Source: Loxodes magnus
Taxonomy: Eukaryota; Ciliophora; Karyorelictea; Loxodida; Loxodidae
Length of the DNA stretch: 64,000 nucleotides
Reading direction: 5' to 3'
Assembly: GCA_946699065.1 (NCBI GenBank)
Contig: CAMPDV010002117.1
Location: 21,639-85,638 of the forward strand
Shown here: positions 26,100-39,486 of the stretch, in pieces
Position numbering within the stretch: position 1 is the first letter of the stretch
Layout: each line of letters opens with the position of its first letter
The notes under the pieces: generated by a model
Told to the model about the DNA's origin: nothing
The model's input: only the letters and a program-made list of their open reading frames with translations
Database searches by the model: none
Position numbers and translations under genes: made by a program

Positions 26100-29000
26100 T
26101 AAGATGTAATGATGAAATTATATAAAATTTTTAAAGAAAGTTTAAAAAGAGAAGAAAGTCCTGATTTATTAAAATTTGCTATGATTATGCAAAAATACGC
26201 TAATTATACAATTATTATCTTAAAAATTAAATAGGAAAAGTCCTTTTAATATAATATTTTAGTTTATAAGTAAAATTAGAAATTAATGAGGATTAAAATT
26301 AGCAAAATTAAGTTAGATTATGAGCTTAGAAATAAATAAGACAATGAGAACATGAATATTGAGTTCTGTATAGTTTTAATCATGTTTTAGTGTTTTCAAA
26401 TTTAAAATGATTTAATTATTTTTAAAATCTGATTGAATAATCAATATTCATATGAAATAAACTATATACAGAGATTATAATTTAAATAAAGATAAAAATA
26501 ACAAATAAATATATTATCAAGCTTTAATTTTATTTTAATTTATACAGTTCATAAAGAATTAAATAATTTCTATCAAACAAACTTAAGCAATTTTGATTTC
26601 TTTCCTTTTTAAGAATCCCTTAATTTTAAATATCTGAACTTAATTAAATTGAATAAGCAGAAGATAAAAAAGTTTGCTTGCTTAAATAAATAAATAATAT
26701 AACAATTAATAGCTATAATGCTAAGATAAATTTAAATGAAGTGAAATTATTTTATTTAACTTTAAAATATTCGTTTAAGAGTCTATTTAGAATCTAAATT
26801 TTAATTATTTTAGGCAAATTTATTAAATTCAATGAAAATAAAAATTTAAACATTTTGGAAAAATTAAAGTCAAATAGATATATTTTATTTCTAGTTTGCC
26901 AATTTTTTTTAATCTAAAAAATAATTTAAAATAATAGTGACCTTTTAAAGAAAAAATAAACCTCTAGACCTTATACCTTTATTTAATTTATATAACTAAC
27001 TTTATTTACTTAAATATAATTGTTTTCTATCTAAATTTAAACAATTTATTAAGCAAAAAATTTATTTTTAATATATAAATTTATTTAATAAATTGATAGA
27101 GTTTTTTACTATTTAATTATTTAACTTTTAAAATTATTAAATTTTTCTTAATTTAATAAAGAATAACTTTTAAATAAAATTTATAATATTAAAATTTAAA
27201 ATTTTTAAATTTCTTAAATTTAAATAACAAAATTAAAAATATAAATGTATTATTTAATTAGATTAAATCAAATCTACAGCTAGTTAAACGTTTATTATTT
27301 AGATTTATTTTCAAAATCATTATATTAGTTTATAAATGAGCTTACTCTTTAATTTCTAAGTATTTATCCATATTAATTATTAAAAGAAATTCAAAGTAGT
27401 TTATTAACCATAAATAACTTTGCTATTAAAGAATTTGATTTATCTCTTTGTTTTGATTTATTTAAAAACAGTCTAAAATATTACATAATTTGTATCCTTT
27501 TGTTTTTTTAATTTTTAATTTAATAAATGATTATTTTTTCGATTATTTTAAGAAATTGCTAAAATATAAGAAGCTTAATTAGAAATTTATAATAAACTAT
27601 AATCTTCTAGCTTTTATATCTTTAATAAATCTAAATATAATTTGTCCTTTAAAATATTAAGGTTTATTAAATTAAAAATAATTTGCTTAATTTAATTAAA
27701 TAAATCTATTTAGATTTGCAAAACTAAAAATAACTAGATATATTTATTTTTCTTAAAGTTTTATCTAAATAAAGCATAAATAATAATTAAAATAAAATAA
27801 GTTAAAAAGAATCTTTCATTCAAAGTTTATAGGAGAACTATTTAGTGAATAAATAGTATAATTAGATTTTAACTAATAATTTTTATTATTATTTGGTATT
27901 AATTAAATTATTTATTTAATTAATTAATTTTATAAATTATAAAAATATTTAATTATTTAATCATTCTTTTATTTTTTTTAAGCCTTTTAAACCAATTTAA
28001 TAAATTTTGATTATAATAAACTTTAAAATATTAGTAAGTCATCTAAAATATTAAAATGACAAACAATTGTTAAAAAAGAATTGAATATCACTAAAATAAA
28101 AAAAATAGAAAATTTTAACCTCTTAAATAGATTAATAATAAATTTTAAAATCGACAAGATAAATCTTTTTTTAGATAATATCACAGATTCAACTTTAGAA
28201 GGAAAATATTTCAAAAATTATAAAAATTTTACTTTAACTCTATATATTTGCATAATTTTAGTTAGATTATTATATTTTTATAATTTAGGAAATTGTTTTT
28301 CAATTTTTCTTAAAATAAAAATATAATAAAGAATAAAAATTTAATATTTTATAAAATAATTTAGGAATTAATTAATTTTAAATAAAAAAAGGAAAGTTAT
28401 ATTAATAACCATGCTTCTTTTTTAATTGTTTGCTATTAGTTACTTATAAAATTATACATAAGTATCATCTTTATATATAGAATTAGCTACCACGCTAAAC
28501 TTCATCATTAATCAATTATATTGCTTCAGAATTTTAATACTTGGATCACCTAAATTTAGACTACATTTATCTATTTTTTCCAAAATCCTTTATCAATTTA
28601 GAATTTTTAAATTGTACTAAGGCACTTTTATATCAGATAAATGTAAAAGGAACTTTAATAGTAAATAATCATTTTATAAATTTATATACATTTCATATTC
28701 AACTTAGATAAGGTATTAAAGCTTCTTAATTTTAACCAAATATACTTATATCATTATTCCCATTTCTGAAAATACAGATATAAATAAATACTTCAATTCA
28801 GGCATAACACTACTATACAAGTTAATATCTAATTAACTAAACATGTTGCTAAAAATTATACAGCAATATATGGATGTAAAAGAAAGCTTAAATCAAAAAG
28901 CTCAAAGCTAAAATTTGCTTAGACTTTAAATAATAAAATATATAATTTCCCAATTTATTTTGTAACTTGAGTTGTCTGTTTTTTATTTGCCTAATACTAT

Positions 29001-29290
29001 CTATCATTTAAATAAATCACTTATTTCATTTTTCTATTTACGTATGTTGATTATTTGGATTAAAGCTAAGGATTTTATTCATAATACGTTGAAGCTTGTA
29101 TTTTAAAGCAAATTTCAAATAATTATTAAGATTTTATTTTTATAATTTGGGTGATTTAATAAATAATAATCAAACTTAAACTTTTTACAAATCATTGTAT
29201 TTACATGTGCCTTGCTAAATTTGATTTAGCTTAGCCAATTTTGAAAATACGCAGAAAAAATATTTTTCAATTGAGTACTTAATTTAAATA
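26100..29290. other. AT-rich interval without a recognisable gene
   Basis: AT-rich sequence. A standard-code ORF of 81 codons at 28081-28326 has no family signal and its composition matches the flanks. I regard it as chance. Nothing else is supported. Confidence 0.4.
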
Positions 29291-29299
29291 AACTTTATT

Positions 29300-29570
29300 A
29301 AGAAACTTAATAGCTGCATTTAGGATATTGAGTTCTTTCTCGAATATCCCCTAAAGTTGCTCCTTAATTTATTAATTCTATTTTTATTCGAAGTTTCTTC
29401 TATTATTACCTAAAATTAAATTTATTTATGAATTATTAAAATACATTTTTTGCTAAAATTCATTAAATTTTGATTTAGCTTGCTGATGGACTATTCTAGT
29501 TGACTTTTCCAGGTTTCCGAATTTTAATTCTTAATTTTACCTTTAAAATATGATTCTATAATTTTTTAGA
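29300..29570 (-). pseudogene. Probable family Y fragment, copy 3
   Basis: The stretch shares with copies 1 and 2 a core reading atgattctata on the + strand. The minus strand reads into charged protein-like sequence (IRKPGKVNQNSPSASQ, NQGATLGDIRERTQYPKC). It sits just outside the right inverted arm. Degeneracy is high and the frame is uncertain. Confidence 0.3.
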
Positions 29571-29974
29571 AAGTAGTAAAGCATTCGGATTTTATATTTT
29601 AAGTTGTTTAATCTTGATATACTCTTCAATTATTTTCTCAAATTAAATATTTTAGATAATAATCTTAGACAAATTTGTTAAATATTTACTTATAAAAGTG
29701 AATACGAAAACTCTATAATTATCCCTAAACTTGTTAGGCCTACATTTATATTTGAATCAAATATTATTTGAAAATATTCCTTTTTATAATATCTTTAATT
29801 AAGAGATTTCATTTTAACTATTTGTATTTTCTAATTTTACTTGGAAACTTTCTTTTAAGGAGCCTTCTATTTCCAATTAATTTAAAAGCTTTCTTTATTT
29901 TATTTTTCTATATTTTTCAGCATTAATAAGCTTCTAATTAATTAATTAAAAATAAATTTTTCTTTGCTAGTTTT

Positions 29975-32900
29975 AAATTTCTTAGCATTTTCTCTGTAAA
30001 TTAACTTATTAATAAATTTATTATTTATAAAATCTAATTTTTCAAATAAAGTTAATAGTTAACTAAAGATATAATCTAACTATTAATTTTTCTTTTCTTT
30101 TTAAATTTAAATTATAAAATGTCTTTTATAAGACTCCTAGTCCTTTTAAGCTTTTAAATATTATTTTTATAGTCATATGGATATTTAATTACTCCTCTTA
30201 CCTCACCCATTTCCTCTAAAAACACAACTTTAACATTTTACTTAGACAAATTTATAAATAGCGACTTTAATTATTCTTCAGATGAAATAGGCTATTCTTT
30301 TAGCTTCTATTTATAAATCAACTTTACGTAAGAATAGCAGCTAGATATACTCAAAGTTTTAGGAGTAAATCAGTCTCAATTTATTAATTTTTCAGCAGCT
30401 TCCTTTAAATAGTAAGAAACTTATGCTTGATACATGAAAATATAAATCTTAACAGACTCCCTAGAAACATTATAAGTGAGGTAGAATATGAATTCCTCTA
30501 TGAATTACTTTATTACAATGTCCTATTGAATAAATAAATACTCTTAACAAATTTCCCTTAGAATTTGCTTTAGCTCAATATTTCTAAGTGCTAATTGCTA
30601 AGATTTCCAGGTTAAAAATAAATTTCTATAGGATATCTAGTTAATTTAATTTTAAAGCTACCAAACTTACCCAAGCACTTGAAAAATATTCCTTTTACAA
30701 CTATTCACTTCCAACCATTAACCTTAAGACTTTATACTAAACTAAGATTTCTTTTAAGATAAATGAACTAACTCTTAGTGTCTCTAATATAGTGATAAAT
30801 TATGTACTGATGACTTAATAAAAAACGGACTATATGCTTGGATAGAACCAACCTTATAAAAAGAGTTTTATGAACTAACTTTAAACTGAAAGCTTTTAAC
30901 TAAATCTAATATTAAAGATGAAGGGTTTGTTACCTTAGCTGAATAATTCTAGAAAAATTACTATGAACTTCCTAATAAACCTTATACATTAATTTATTCC
31001 ATAGATCTAAGTACCAGTACCATTAGTACTTCTAACTCTTTTATTCTAGGAATACAAGCATCAAGTACAAACTGTCAGGGACTTTTCCATATTTCTTCAG
31101 TGTTTTAAGTAAATTCAACTTATTTAACCTTTCAAGTAGATAGATTTTATAACTCCTAGAAAACATCAAAGAAAATTACATTAGAAAAGAAAGAAAAATA
31201 TTTACTAGGTCATAGCATAAGAGAATATATAGGTGGGCATGAAGATATATTCTGTATTAAATCATAAAATACTAACATAATTTGTGATTTCTAAGAGTTT
31301 ACCAATAACTCATTTTGTACTTTAGACTAAGGAGATTCTAGAATATACATAGGAGGTACTCCATCTGGTTTAACTAGTTTTTAATAAATGGAACTTAAAG
31401 TAAATATAGTAAAATATTATCCACATATAGGATATAACTATAATAACTTATAAGATATTATACAAAATGAGACCTTAACTGACTGTGAAGCTTCAAAAAT
31501 AAAATTTGGGGGATAAGCTTAGTGCTATAGAGAGGAATAATAATATTTATACTTTTTACTAATTGAAGAAATTACATTTAATTGGGAAGAAAATTATGTA
31601 ATTTTAGGTTCGAATAGTTCTTTTGGAAATTTTGACTGAGTTTCTGATTGGAATTAATGATCCATTTTATTTACAATTCATTGAGATATTTATTTTTAAA
31701 ATGAAGAAACTGGTATTTTAAATATCTGAAATAAATAAGATAATTATTATCTAGAAGCGAAATACTTAAACGGATTTTATAGAAATGGAGGTGAAAATTG
31801 AAACTAATAAAGTATTTATAACTAAGGATACTTACATATAGCACTAATTAAGAATTACTCTTCTAGCTAATCTCATTTAATTTTAAAATCCTGAAAATAA
31901 AGTTCTACCATTTATACTCGTACTGATAATATTAAGTCAATATTAGCTTAAAATTCTGCAATTTTTTCAATTAGTTCTTTCTATATTTTTTAAAATAAGT
32001 TTAAAGGAACTTATTACAAGATTAAGTTTTTTCCTTATATAGCCTTATCACAGAATGAAGCTGATTATATTTTTACCAATTATCATGAAATTTGTCATCC
32101 ATCTTGCTATAACTAGTGTATTGGTCCTGGATTAAATGACTGTTGGTATGATTAATTAGAATATCTGTAATTGACGGATCCTGATTATATTTAAATAAAT
32201 GAAGCTTTTGATTAAAATAGATTAAGAGATATTTAAACTCCTGATGATGTTTTAACTTTATTATTTGTATATAAGTAAACTAAGACTGGCTAATTTAATT
32301 ACTTTACAGTTACAAACTCTCAAAATAAGAATCTATTTAAATTTACTATAGACACTAACTAACTAATATTCTAAGATGATAGTAATTGTTAGATCAATAT
32401 CAGTACTAACTATATATAAAACTAAGTTTATCTAGTTCTACTTTCTTATCATTAAAGTCCTATTAAAACTTATCTATGAAGATACCATACTATAGCTAAA
32501 TGAAGCTAACCCACTACCTTATTTTATACATTTAGTTCTGGTATAAAATATAGTTGCACTCCTTTTAGTGGAGGAATTTAAATAAATTCTACTAATTTTA
32601 AAATAACTTGAAACTAAGTAGATTAAATACCACTCTTAGATATGAAGCTATTTCCAAGAGCTTTTCCATTATCTAATATTTAAGGTTTACTGAATTGATA
32701 TAGCTAATATTTTAAATCTCGCTGTTCAGAGATTTGCCAATCAGAAAGTTGTAATTATATTACTGAAGAAGGATGCATCTAATAATAAACGTTAACTTGC
32801 AGTAAACATCTTGTATAAAAGGCAATCTGTGATAATACATGTATATCTGGATTTGCATTAGCTAATAAAACTTCCGTAAATTAGCCATTCTGTTATCCTT

Positions 32901-35900
32901 GCTATTATAAATAGTTAAAATGTGATGGAATTTTACCAAATAGTACTCTTTAATGTAAGTAAGGCTTTTATTATAACACAAAATAATGTGTTAAAGAATG
33001 TCCTTCCAATTTTTACGCTAACATTAATTGCATATAATGCTATGAGCCATAATTAGGAAATAAATGTCCAAGATGCATATAAGATTGTAAAGGTTGTTAA
33101 TCCATAAATAAATGTAAAATATGCATTAAAAAATAATTTTACAATCAAGTATTTCCTGTAGCGGGTCTTTGCGTTTGTAAGATAGGATTTGAGTAATTAG
33201 AAATAAATTAAAGTAAATATTGTATAGAATCAATTAAAACCACTGAAGATATACTACCTGTTTCTTAATTTATTTAACCAATAGGAATATAAATTCCAAT
33301 CACCAACTTATTTGAGTAAAACAATCAAAAAGTAAATCTTACTAATTACTTAGCTTCTTCTAATTTAATTAATGACTGATCACTAGATTTTTGAATTAAG
33401 CCTTTTATTAAAAATATTTCTAATGTTGCTCTTTTTTCATTTGAAGATACAAGTAATTAAAATAAAATACTTTTATCAGTAACTATATAAAATGACTATA
33501 ATTTTCTATAGGTATGATGAGATATTAACTAATGATATAATTTTCCTTATTATTACAAAGCTGAATGACATCATATTTATCTAGAAGTTAAATATTAAAA
33601 CACAAAGTATAATACAACATTATGCTATTCAAGCTTTTGATTTAAATCCTAATGCTTTTCAATAATAGATTAGGGAAAACCTCTGTATTAACTGGTAAAT
33701 GCCTCAACTATATTTAATGTTGGAGAAGTTAAATCTTAAGTGAATTTAAAAAATATAGCTAACTATTCAGGCTTAATATACAATCTAACATTCTATAATA
33801 ACTTAAGAATGAATGATTCTTGGTATGATTACCTAACTTTTAAAACTCCTTGCTGATAATCTTGTAATGGAATATGCAGTTTTGATAGTCCAGTCTCTAG
33901 TTGTAGAAATGAGGGTCATGAACTGTTTAAGGGAAATTGATGGTAAATAAATAGAAATATATAGTATTAAATAAATGGTTATAGCTAAGGTTTTTAAGGT
34001 GATTTATTTGATAAAGATAGCTAAGCTATAAGTGGATAGTGAATGGTTAATTATTCGATATAAGAATATAAAGTTGTTTAGTTATAAGCATAATAAGGAT
34101 ATTATATAGAAATATAGCATTAAAGCAACTAATTTATTATAAATCTTTATGAAAATAACACTATTAAAGATACTAAACTAATTTAAGTAGCTGACTATTA
34201 AGATTTAGGCTAAAAAATATTTTGATGGATTATTTAGTCTTAAGCAAGCTATCCTTATTTATTAGTATTTATAAGAAGTTTAAATGATTAATGAGTTTCT
34301 GCAATGTTAAATATCTAAAGTCCTAATATAATAAAGTTAAAGCATGGTGAGAAGTCATTTATATAGTTTGGCTATAGTTAAGTAAGTTATTCTATACGCA
34401 ATTTATAAATAAACTAATAGAATTAGAATTTTGAGTGATAATGCGACTCTACTAATTAGTACAATTAAATATACCCTAATTATAATAGCCTTTGTGATTG
34501 CAGTGTATGCTATATAAGATAATATGGTTAATAGGATAATGTTTGATGTACTTATTAAACAGGTGATTTAGGATAAAGGTATCCTGTTTAAAAATGTAGG
34601 TATCCAAGTGATGAAGTATTTATAGGTTAAATAAATAAAGATAGGTAAATGTATTTCTAAAAGCCTTAAAGCTCTTTTATTATTAATAATCTTACTTAAT
34701 AACTCTAGAGTTTCTCAAATTCCAAAAGCTTAGTATTTTACTTTTGAATCAAGTTTAATTAAACTTAAAACTAAAATATGTTTATTCTATCCTTTATAAA
34801 CAATAATCAGTAGCAATTCTCTTTATACTTACTTGGATAAACTTCATAAATACAAGCTAGATGAAATGTAACTAATAAGGCAAGATTTAGTATATGTAAT
34901 ACAATAGAATGACATTAGTTAATATTTGCTTTCCATGAAACTAACGACACCATTTATTGCTATTCCAGTTATAAGTTTCCTTCTAAATGTCTTAGATACT
35001 AATTAATTTAACTATCTCTCTCTAATTTACTTTAGTCTTAACTTTATATAGCATATTCAAATGAGACTAATGTTGATAGTTTAGATGCTTGAATAATGGC
35101 AATCAGATTTAGTAGTTAATATAGTTTAATTTCTGAATAAGGAGAGAAATTGATAGATTGTTGAGGTTTATTAACTCCATGCTGACTTAATTGTAAGGGA
35201 AGTTGTATAAATGATGATCCTTAATTAGATGAAGGATGTGATGATAGTTATAAGTATGTAGTTAATAAAGAAATAAACAACTAATAAGGAAATAAATATT
35301 GGTATGGAAATGATTCTTAGTTATTTGAGTATGATTTATTTACATAAACTACAATATCTTATGCATTTATGATCAACTTTAATTCACTACATAGCTATCC
35401 ATTCTAATTCTTCTCAATACTAAACCAATATTGCACTCTATCATTCTCTAAATTCCCTAATTAACTTCATGTTACGTTAAAAGAGATAAAAGCCTTAGGA
35501 AACTAATCAACAATAGCTTTAGACTTAGAACATAATCAGTTTTACTATTTTATTCTAATATAACAAAAATAGCTATCAAACATGGTATATCAAATACAAG
35601 TAAGAATTTAGTCTAGTTTAATCAGCAAATTTGTACAAGCATCATTTAACTCATCTGTCAATTGCAACATTGAGTAGAGTTCTTAAAGTTACTTGTAATT
35701 TATATAAGAATCTAACTTTACTTACAATTCTCTTTTCCTTTATCATTCAGTAATTTATCCTGATTGTGACTAATATAATAATAGTGCAACTTATTTACAA
35801 ATAAACCATTCATCTATTTAATAGTTCTGCTTCTGCTCTTTAGGATATGTTCTTGAAGCTTAGCCAGATCATAATAAGAACACTTATTATTGTAAGGAAA

Positions 35901-36516
35901 GTTAGCTATAGCACTTAGAGCTTTATAAAGATAGATATCCTATTGGTAAATAATAGTTAGAGAGATTTGGATAATAACTTGTATATTAAAATGAAACATT
36001 TATAAACTATAAGTAAGCAAATGAAGCAATAAAATTATCTATGAATACAACTTTTAATTTAGACTTTTGATTTAAATTAGAAAATTAAACATAAAATGAT
36101 AGTTATGTGCTATTTGATATATGAAGCTATGAAAAATTAAAGCCAATATCATTTTTAAGTGGTGTAATAGAAATAGAGAAGAGAGTAATACAATTGATAT
36201 AGTAAGATATAGAAATTAAGTATCCTTATTATGATAAAGTATAATGAAATCACTTACTTATAAGTTTTAATTCTTCCATGCTAATCTATTGTTGAGGAGC
36301 TTATTCATATAGATCATAATGCTATAATTCCATACAAAACTACTCACTTTTATTCTATACTGAACCATAGTGAAATTTAAGTTTTAGGAATTCTCCAGTT
36401 TCTCATGTGAAACATGGATAGGAAATAGAATTTTATAAATGGATATTTGATGTAAAAATAAGTAATTTATATATTTAAGAATCACTATTAGATTTAGAAA
36501 GGTTGATGGATGTATG
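29975..36516. repeat. Right arm of large inverted duplication
   Basis: Reverse complement of 1-6530. The arm includes about 130 bases upstream of the start codon (with the shared leader aaatttaaattataaaatg) and about 2130 codons of coding sequence. The gene continues beyond the arm only because the left copy is cut by the window edge, so the true repeat may be longer. Confidence 0.9.
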
Positions 36517-39147
36517 AACTCACTACACCGAGTGCTAGCAAAATTGCTTAGGTTAGTGTATAGAAGATAATCCTTTATATATAGTAAATGAGACATGCTT
36601 TCTAAATAAGGGAATGCATAGTTTATATGTTGATGAATGAGTAAATATTTCTAAGGATAATGATATTATAATAAATGGATCAAATGTTAGTATATTTTAC
36701 TATGATTAGTTTTTATAAAAGATTTAGATAATTGAATTTATACTCTAGAATAAATCTTCTACAGGAGTTAACTTATGCATACTTATATAAGAAGGAAATA
36801 AAAATATTTCTTTTACAATAGAGTGGAAATAATAATAGTTTGCAGTTAATTTTAGCATAGTTGTTGGAGATAAATAATTAACTAATTAAAATTTTAGTTT
36901 ATAATGCTGACTAAAATAGTTTTAGGCAAAAGTGTTTATAAAAACTGAAATAGTTAATTAATCCTAATGTAATATAAGATTTTGCATATAGTTTAGTTCT
37001 TTGCAATGACCATTATGTAAAGACTTTATAGTAAATGAAACTATTAAGTTATAACAAGAAAGCTATTTAAAAATAAGTAGCTTAGAGAATAGCTAATTTA
37101 GTATAAACTAATTAAATATTTATACATATGATTATTCTTAAATTTTCACTACAAATCAACAATATTAACTTTACTATTTAATCAATCAACAAGATACTTA
37201 CATTTTGAGTCAATCTGCAGAATGTATTGAGCCTTGCCCTTAAGGATAAGTAAGAACTTCAGAGAATTCTAGTTGCTCAAATTGTAGCGATCTATTTTAT
37301 AAATGCTAAATATGTGAGGCTAAAAGATGCAAATAGTGCTAGGATGGATGATTCTTGAATGATAATAAGAAGTGTTAAAGTGATTAAAACAATTCTGTAT
37401 TTAATTACATTGAAATTTCAGAATAAGAGAAACAATTCGTAGATGTTAATTAAGGAATGATAGACACTTTAGTGATAGCATCATTAGCTGTTGCAGGCGT
37501 TTAAGCTGTAATATTAGTTTTAGGAACAAGTTAATCTTTTAACAAAGTTTTTTAGTTAATTGTAGCCCTTTAGATTATAAGAATAAACGGATTGGTAAAT
37601 GTAATTCGCCCTGATGTTTTAAATTATTATTACTATAAACTTGGAATGAGTTTTGCTCCTTTTATTTCAAGTGATAATAATAAAATTCCTTTTGATATAA
37701 AGCCTGAAGAATAGAAGATTGAGAACTTTAGTTTTTATTTATAAGGATATGATAATTATTCGTTTCTTTGCAACTCTTTCGCTAACTTGATCATAATTTC
37801 AGCAATCATTAGTATACTACCTTTATTTTATTTATTGATGTGAATTCTAAAATGCTGGAGACTTAAAATCAAATAATTTATGAACGCGCAAATTAAATAT
37901 AAACTTATTTTGTCTAACTTGCTCACTAAAACTTTGGACTTCTGCTTAGCAGCATTTCTTCAAATAAGCTATATTGATATCAGATCTTTTTATAATATTT
38001 TTAATTTAGTTTTAGCTCTAATTATGATGGTAAGCTAATTATATAGATCCTTCAAATTTATTTCATCTTTAGAATAAAAAAAGTAATTTAAAAATTTTTA
38101 TCTCTTCAAAGCTAAGGCATGAATCATTTAGATGAAGACTGTGAGCTGGGTTAATTATTTCTTTCTTATAGACCATTATTTGATGAGTTGAACAATGAAA
38201 GCAAATATGCTTTGTACTATTACTTAATATTTGTTATAAGAAGGTTTTTAACATCTATAGTAATTTGTATTTTTAGAGACTTTACTATTTTCTAAATAGT
38301 TCTCCTAGTTTAAATAAATCTTTACTAGATCATCTATTTGTTCAAGCAAAAACCTTTTAAAAGAAAAGCCACTTAAATTAGTTAAGTCATTATAGAGCTT
38401 TGAATCTTAGTTTTGTTTTTCTTTAATTTAATCTTTTATATTTGAGATCATGGATAAACTTAACCCAGGTTATTAAGTACTACCTTCGATAGATGTGGCA
38501 TCTTTATAGTTTCAGTTAATGTATTCTTAACTGTTCTAGGATTCCTTTTCTTCTTCTATGCTGCAGTTATGGACTTTATTCAAGAATGCAAAACGAGAAA
38601 AAAACTAAAAGAAAACTAGTAAAAACAATAAAAAAGCAATATTATTCATAGTGAACTTTCCATTTAATAATATAAAGATTAAAGTACTCTAAGAGATATT
38701 TCCTAATGCAACTAATAACTAACACATAAAATAAATTTCATCACTAATCAAGAAGAAGAAAAGATAAGTAAATTCGATTTATAGCCAAACGAAATAAAAG
38801 ATGATAGCAGCATTCTAATATAAGGAGATTAAAATTTATCTAATTTATAAATAAAGATACAGTAATAAAAAGCAATAGATAACAGAAAATAAAAGTTTAA
38901 AACTATTATGAATCTTCTATATGAAAAGGCAAAACAATTAGATATTTCTATTAAAACTATTCATAAATCTATAAAACGCAAAGAATTTAAATATTATAAG
39001 AGAAGAGACCAAATAGATTACTAGCAAAAGATAAAGGATTTTATACTAATGCATTTAAGATAAATAGAGTAGGAAAATCCATAATGGTTCAATAAGATTT
39101 AGGAGTTAAAAAGCTTTTTCTTGGAAATCCTTAAAAAAATAGACTGA
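30119..39147 (+). CDS. Very large LamG-repeat, Cys-rich, polytopic membrane protein (complete copy, one 17-nt intron)
   Basis: Predicted protein of about 3003 residues, read as join(30119-38029, 38047-39147) with TAA/TAG=Gln and TGA=Trp. A signal peptide (MSFIRLLVLLSFQILFLQ) is followed by LamG/ConA-like jellyroll units. These repeat a pattern of an aromatic strand (WSLDFWIKPF ~1086, LDFWFKLE ~1981) and a later EWHH/EWHQ/QWNH strand (~1148, ~1596, ~2041). Cys-rich blocks lie at about 657-1038, 1680-1710, 2139-2150 and 2369-2425 (CSNCSDLFYKCQICEAKRCK, furin/EGF-like). Residues ~2450-2850 hold roughly eight hydrophobic segments, and a charged Gln-rich tail of about 150 residues follows. It is probably a cell-surface receptor or adhesion protein; ligand and signalling role are unknown. 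The stop is taken as TGA 39145-39147, the first TGA after the conserved tail. A truncated twin lies at 1-6394 and a decayed 3' copy at 59480-60915. Confidence 0.85.
38030..38046 (+). other. 17-nt spliceosomal intron
   Basis: The sequence gtaagctaattatatag begins GT and ends AG, and contains ctaat, a plausible branch site. Before it the frame reads LALIMM. Removing exactly 17 nt continues as ILQIYFIFRIKK and then DEDCELGQLFLSYRPLFDE in the frame that stays protein-like to the end of the gene. The paralogous fragment near 59776-59791 has a 16-nt version, gtaagctaattaatag, whose removal gives the same protein junction. A length difference that is neutral only if spliced is strong evidence for a real intron. 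Confidence 0.85.
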
Positions 39148-39486
39148 AAACACTTAAACTTTTTGATTTTAATATTAATATATAAATATCATATAAAAGT
39201 TTAGTAAAATAATTAAATTTTAATTTGAAGATCTATTTAATTGTTTATATTTATAATAGCTTATATATTTTTAAATCAGTATTAAGTAAATTAATATTTT
39301 AAATAAAATATATATAAATATAGATAATTAAATTTTAATTTTATAAATTAATTAAAATTAATTTATATTGTATTTTTTATTTAATATTTGAATGAGAAAT
39401 AATATTATATGAGTTATATTATTTTTAATATTAATATTAAAACTAAATTTTATTTTTAAATTATTATAATTATAATATTATATTGA

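Noticed and set aside
28081-28326. 81-codon standard-code ORF on the + strand
   Set aside because: Its composition equals the AT-rich background, there is no motif, and the host does not use the standard code. An open run of this length is expected by chance in 64 kb.
1-36516. Inverted duplication as a simple assembly artefact
   Set aside because: The arms differ in discrete patches with many substitutions and a one-residue length change, which a duplicated contig would not show.
30119-39147. Several frameshifts in the membrane domain of the large gene
   Set aside because: A single 17-nt GT-AG intron explains the frame change, and the paralogue confirms it.
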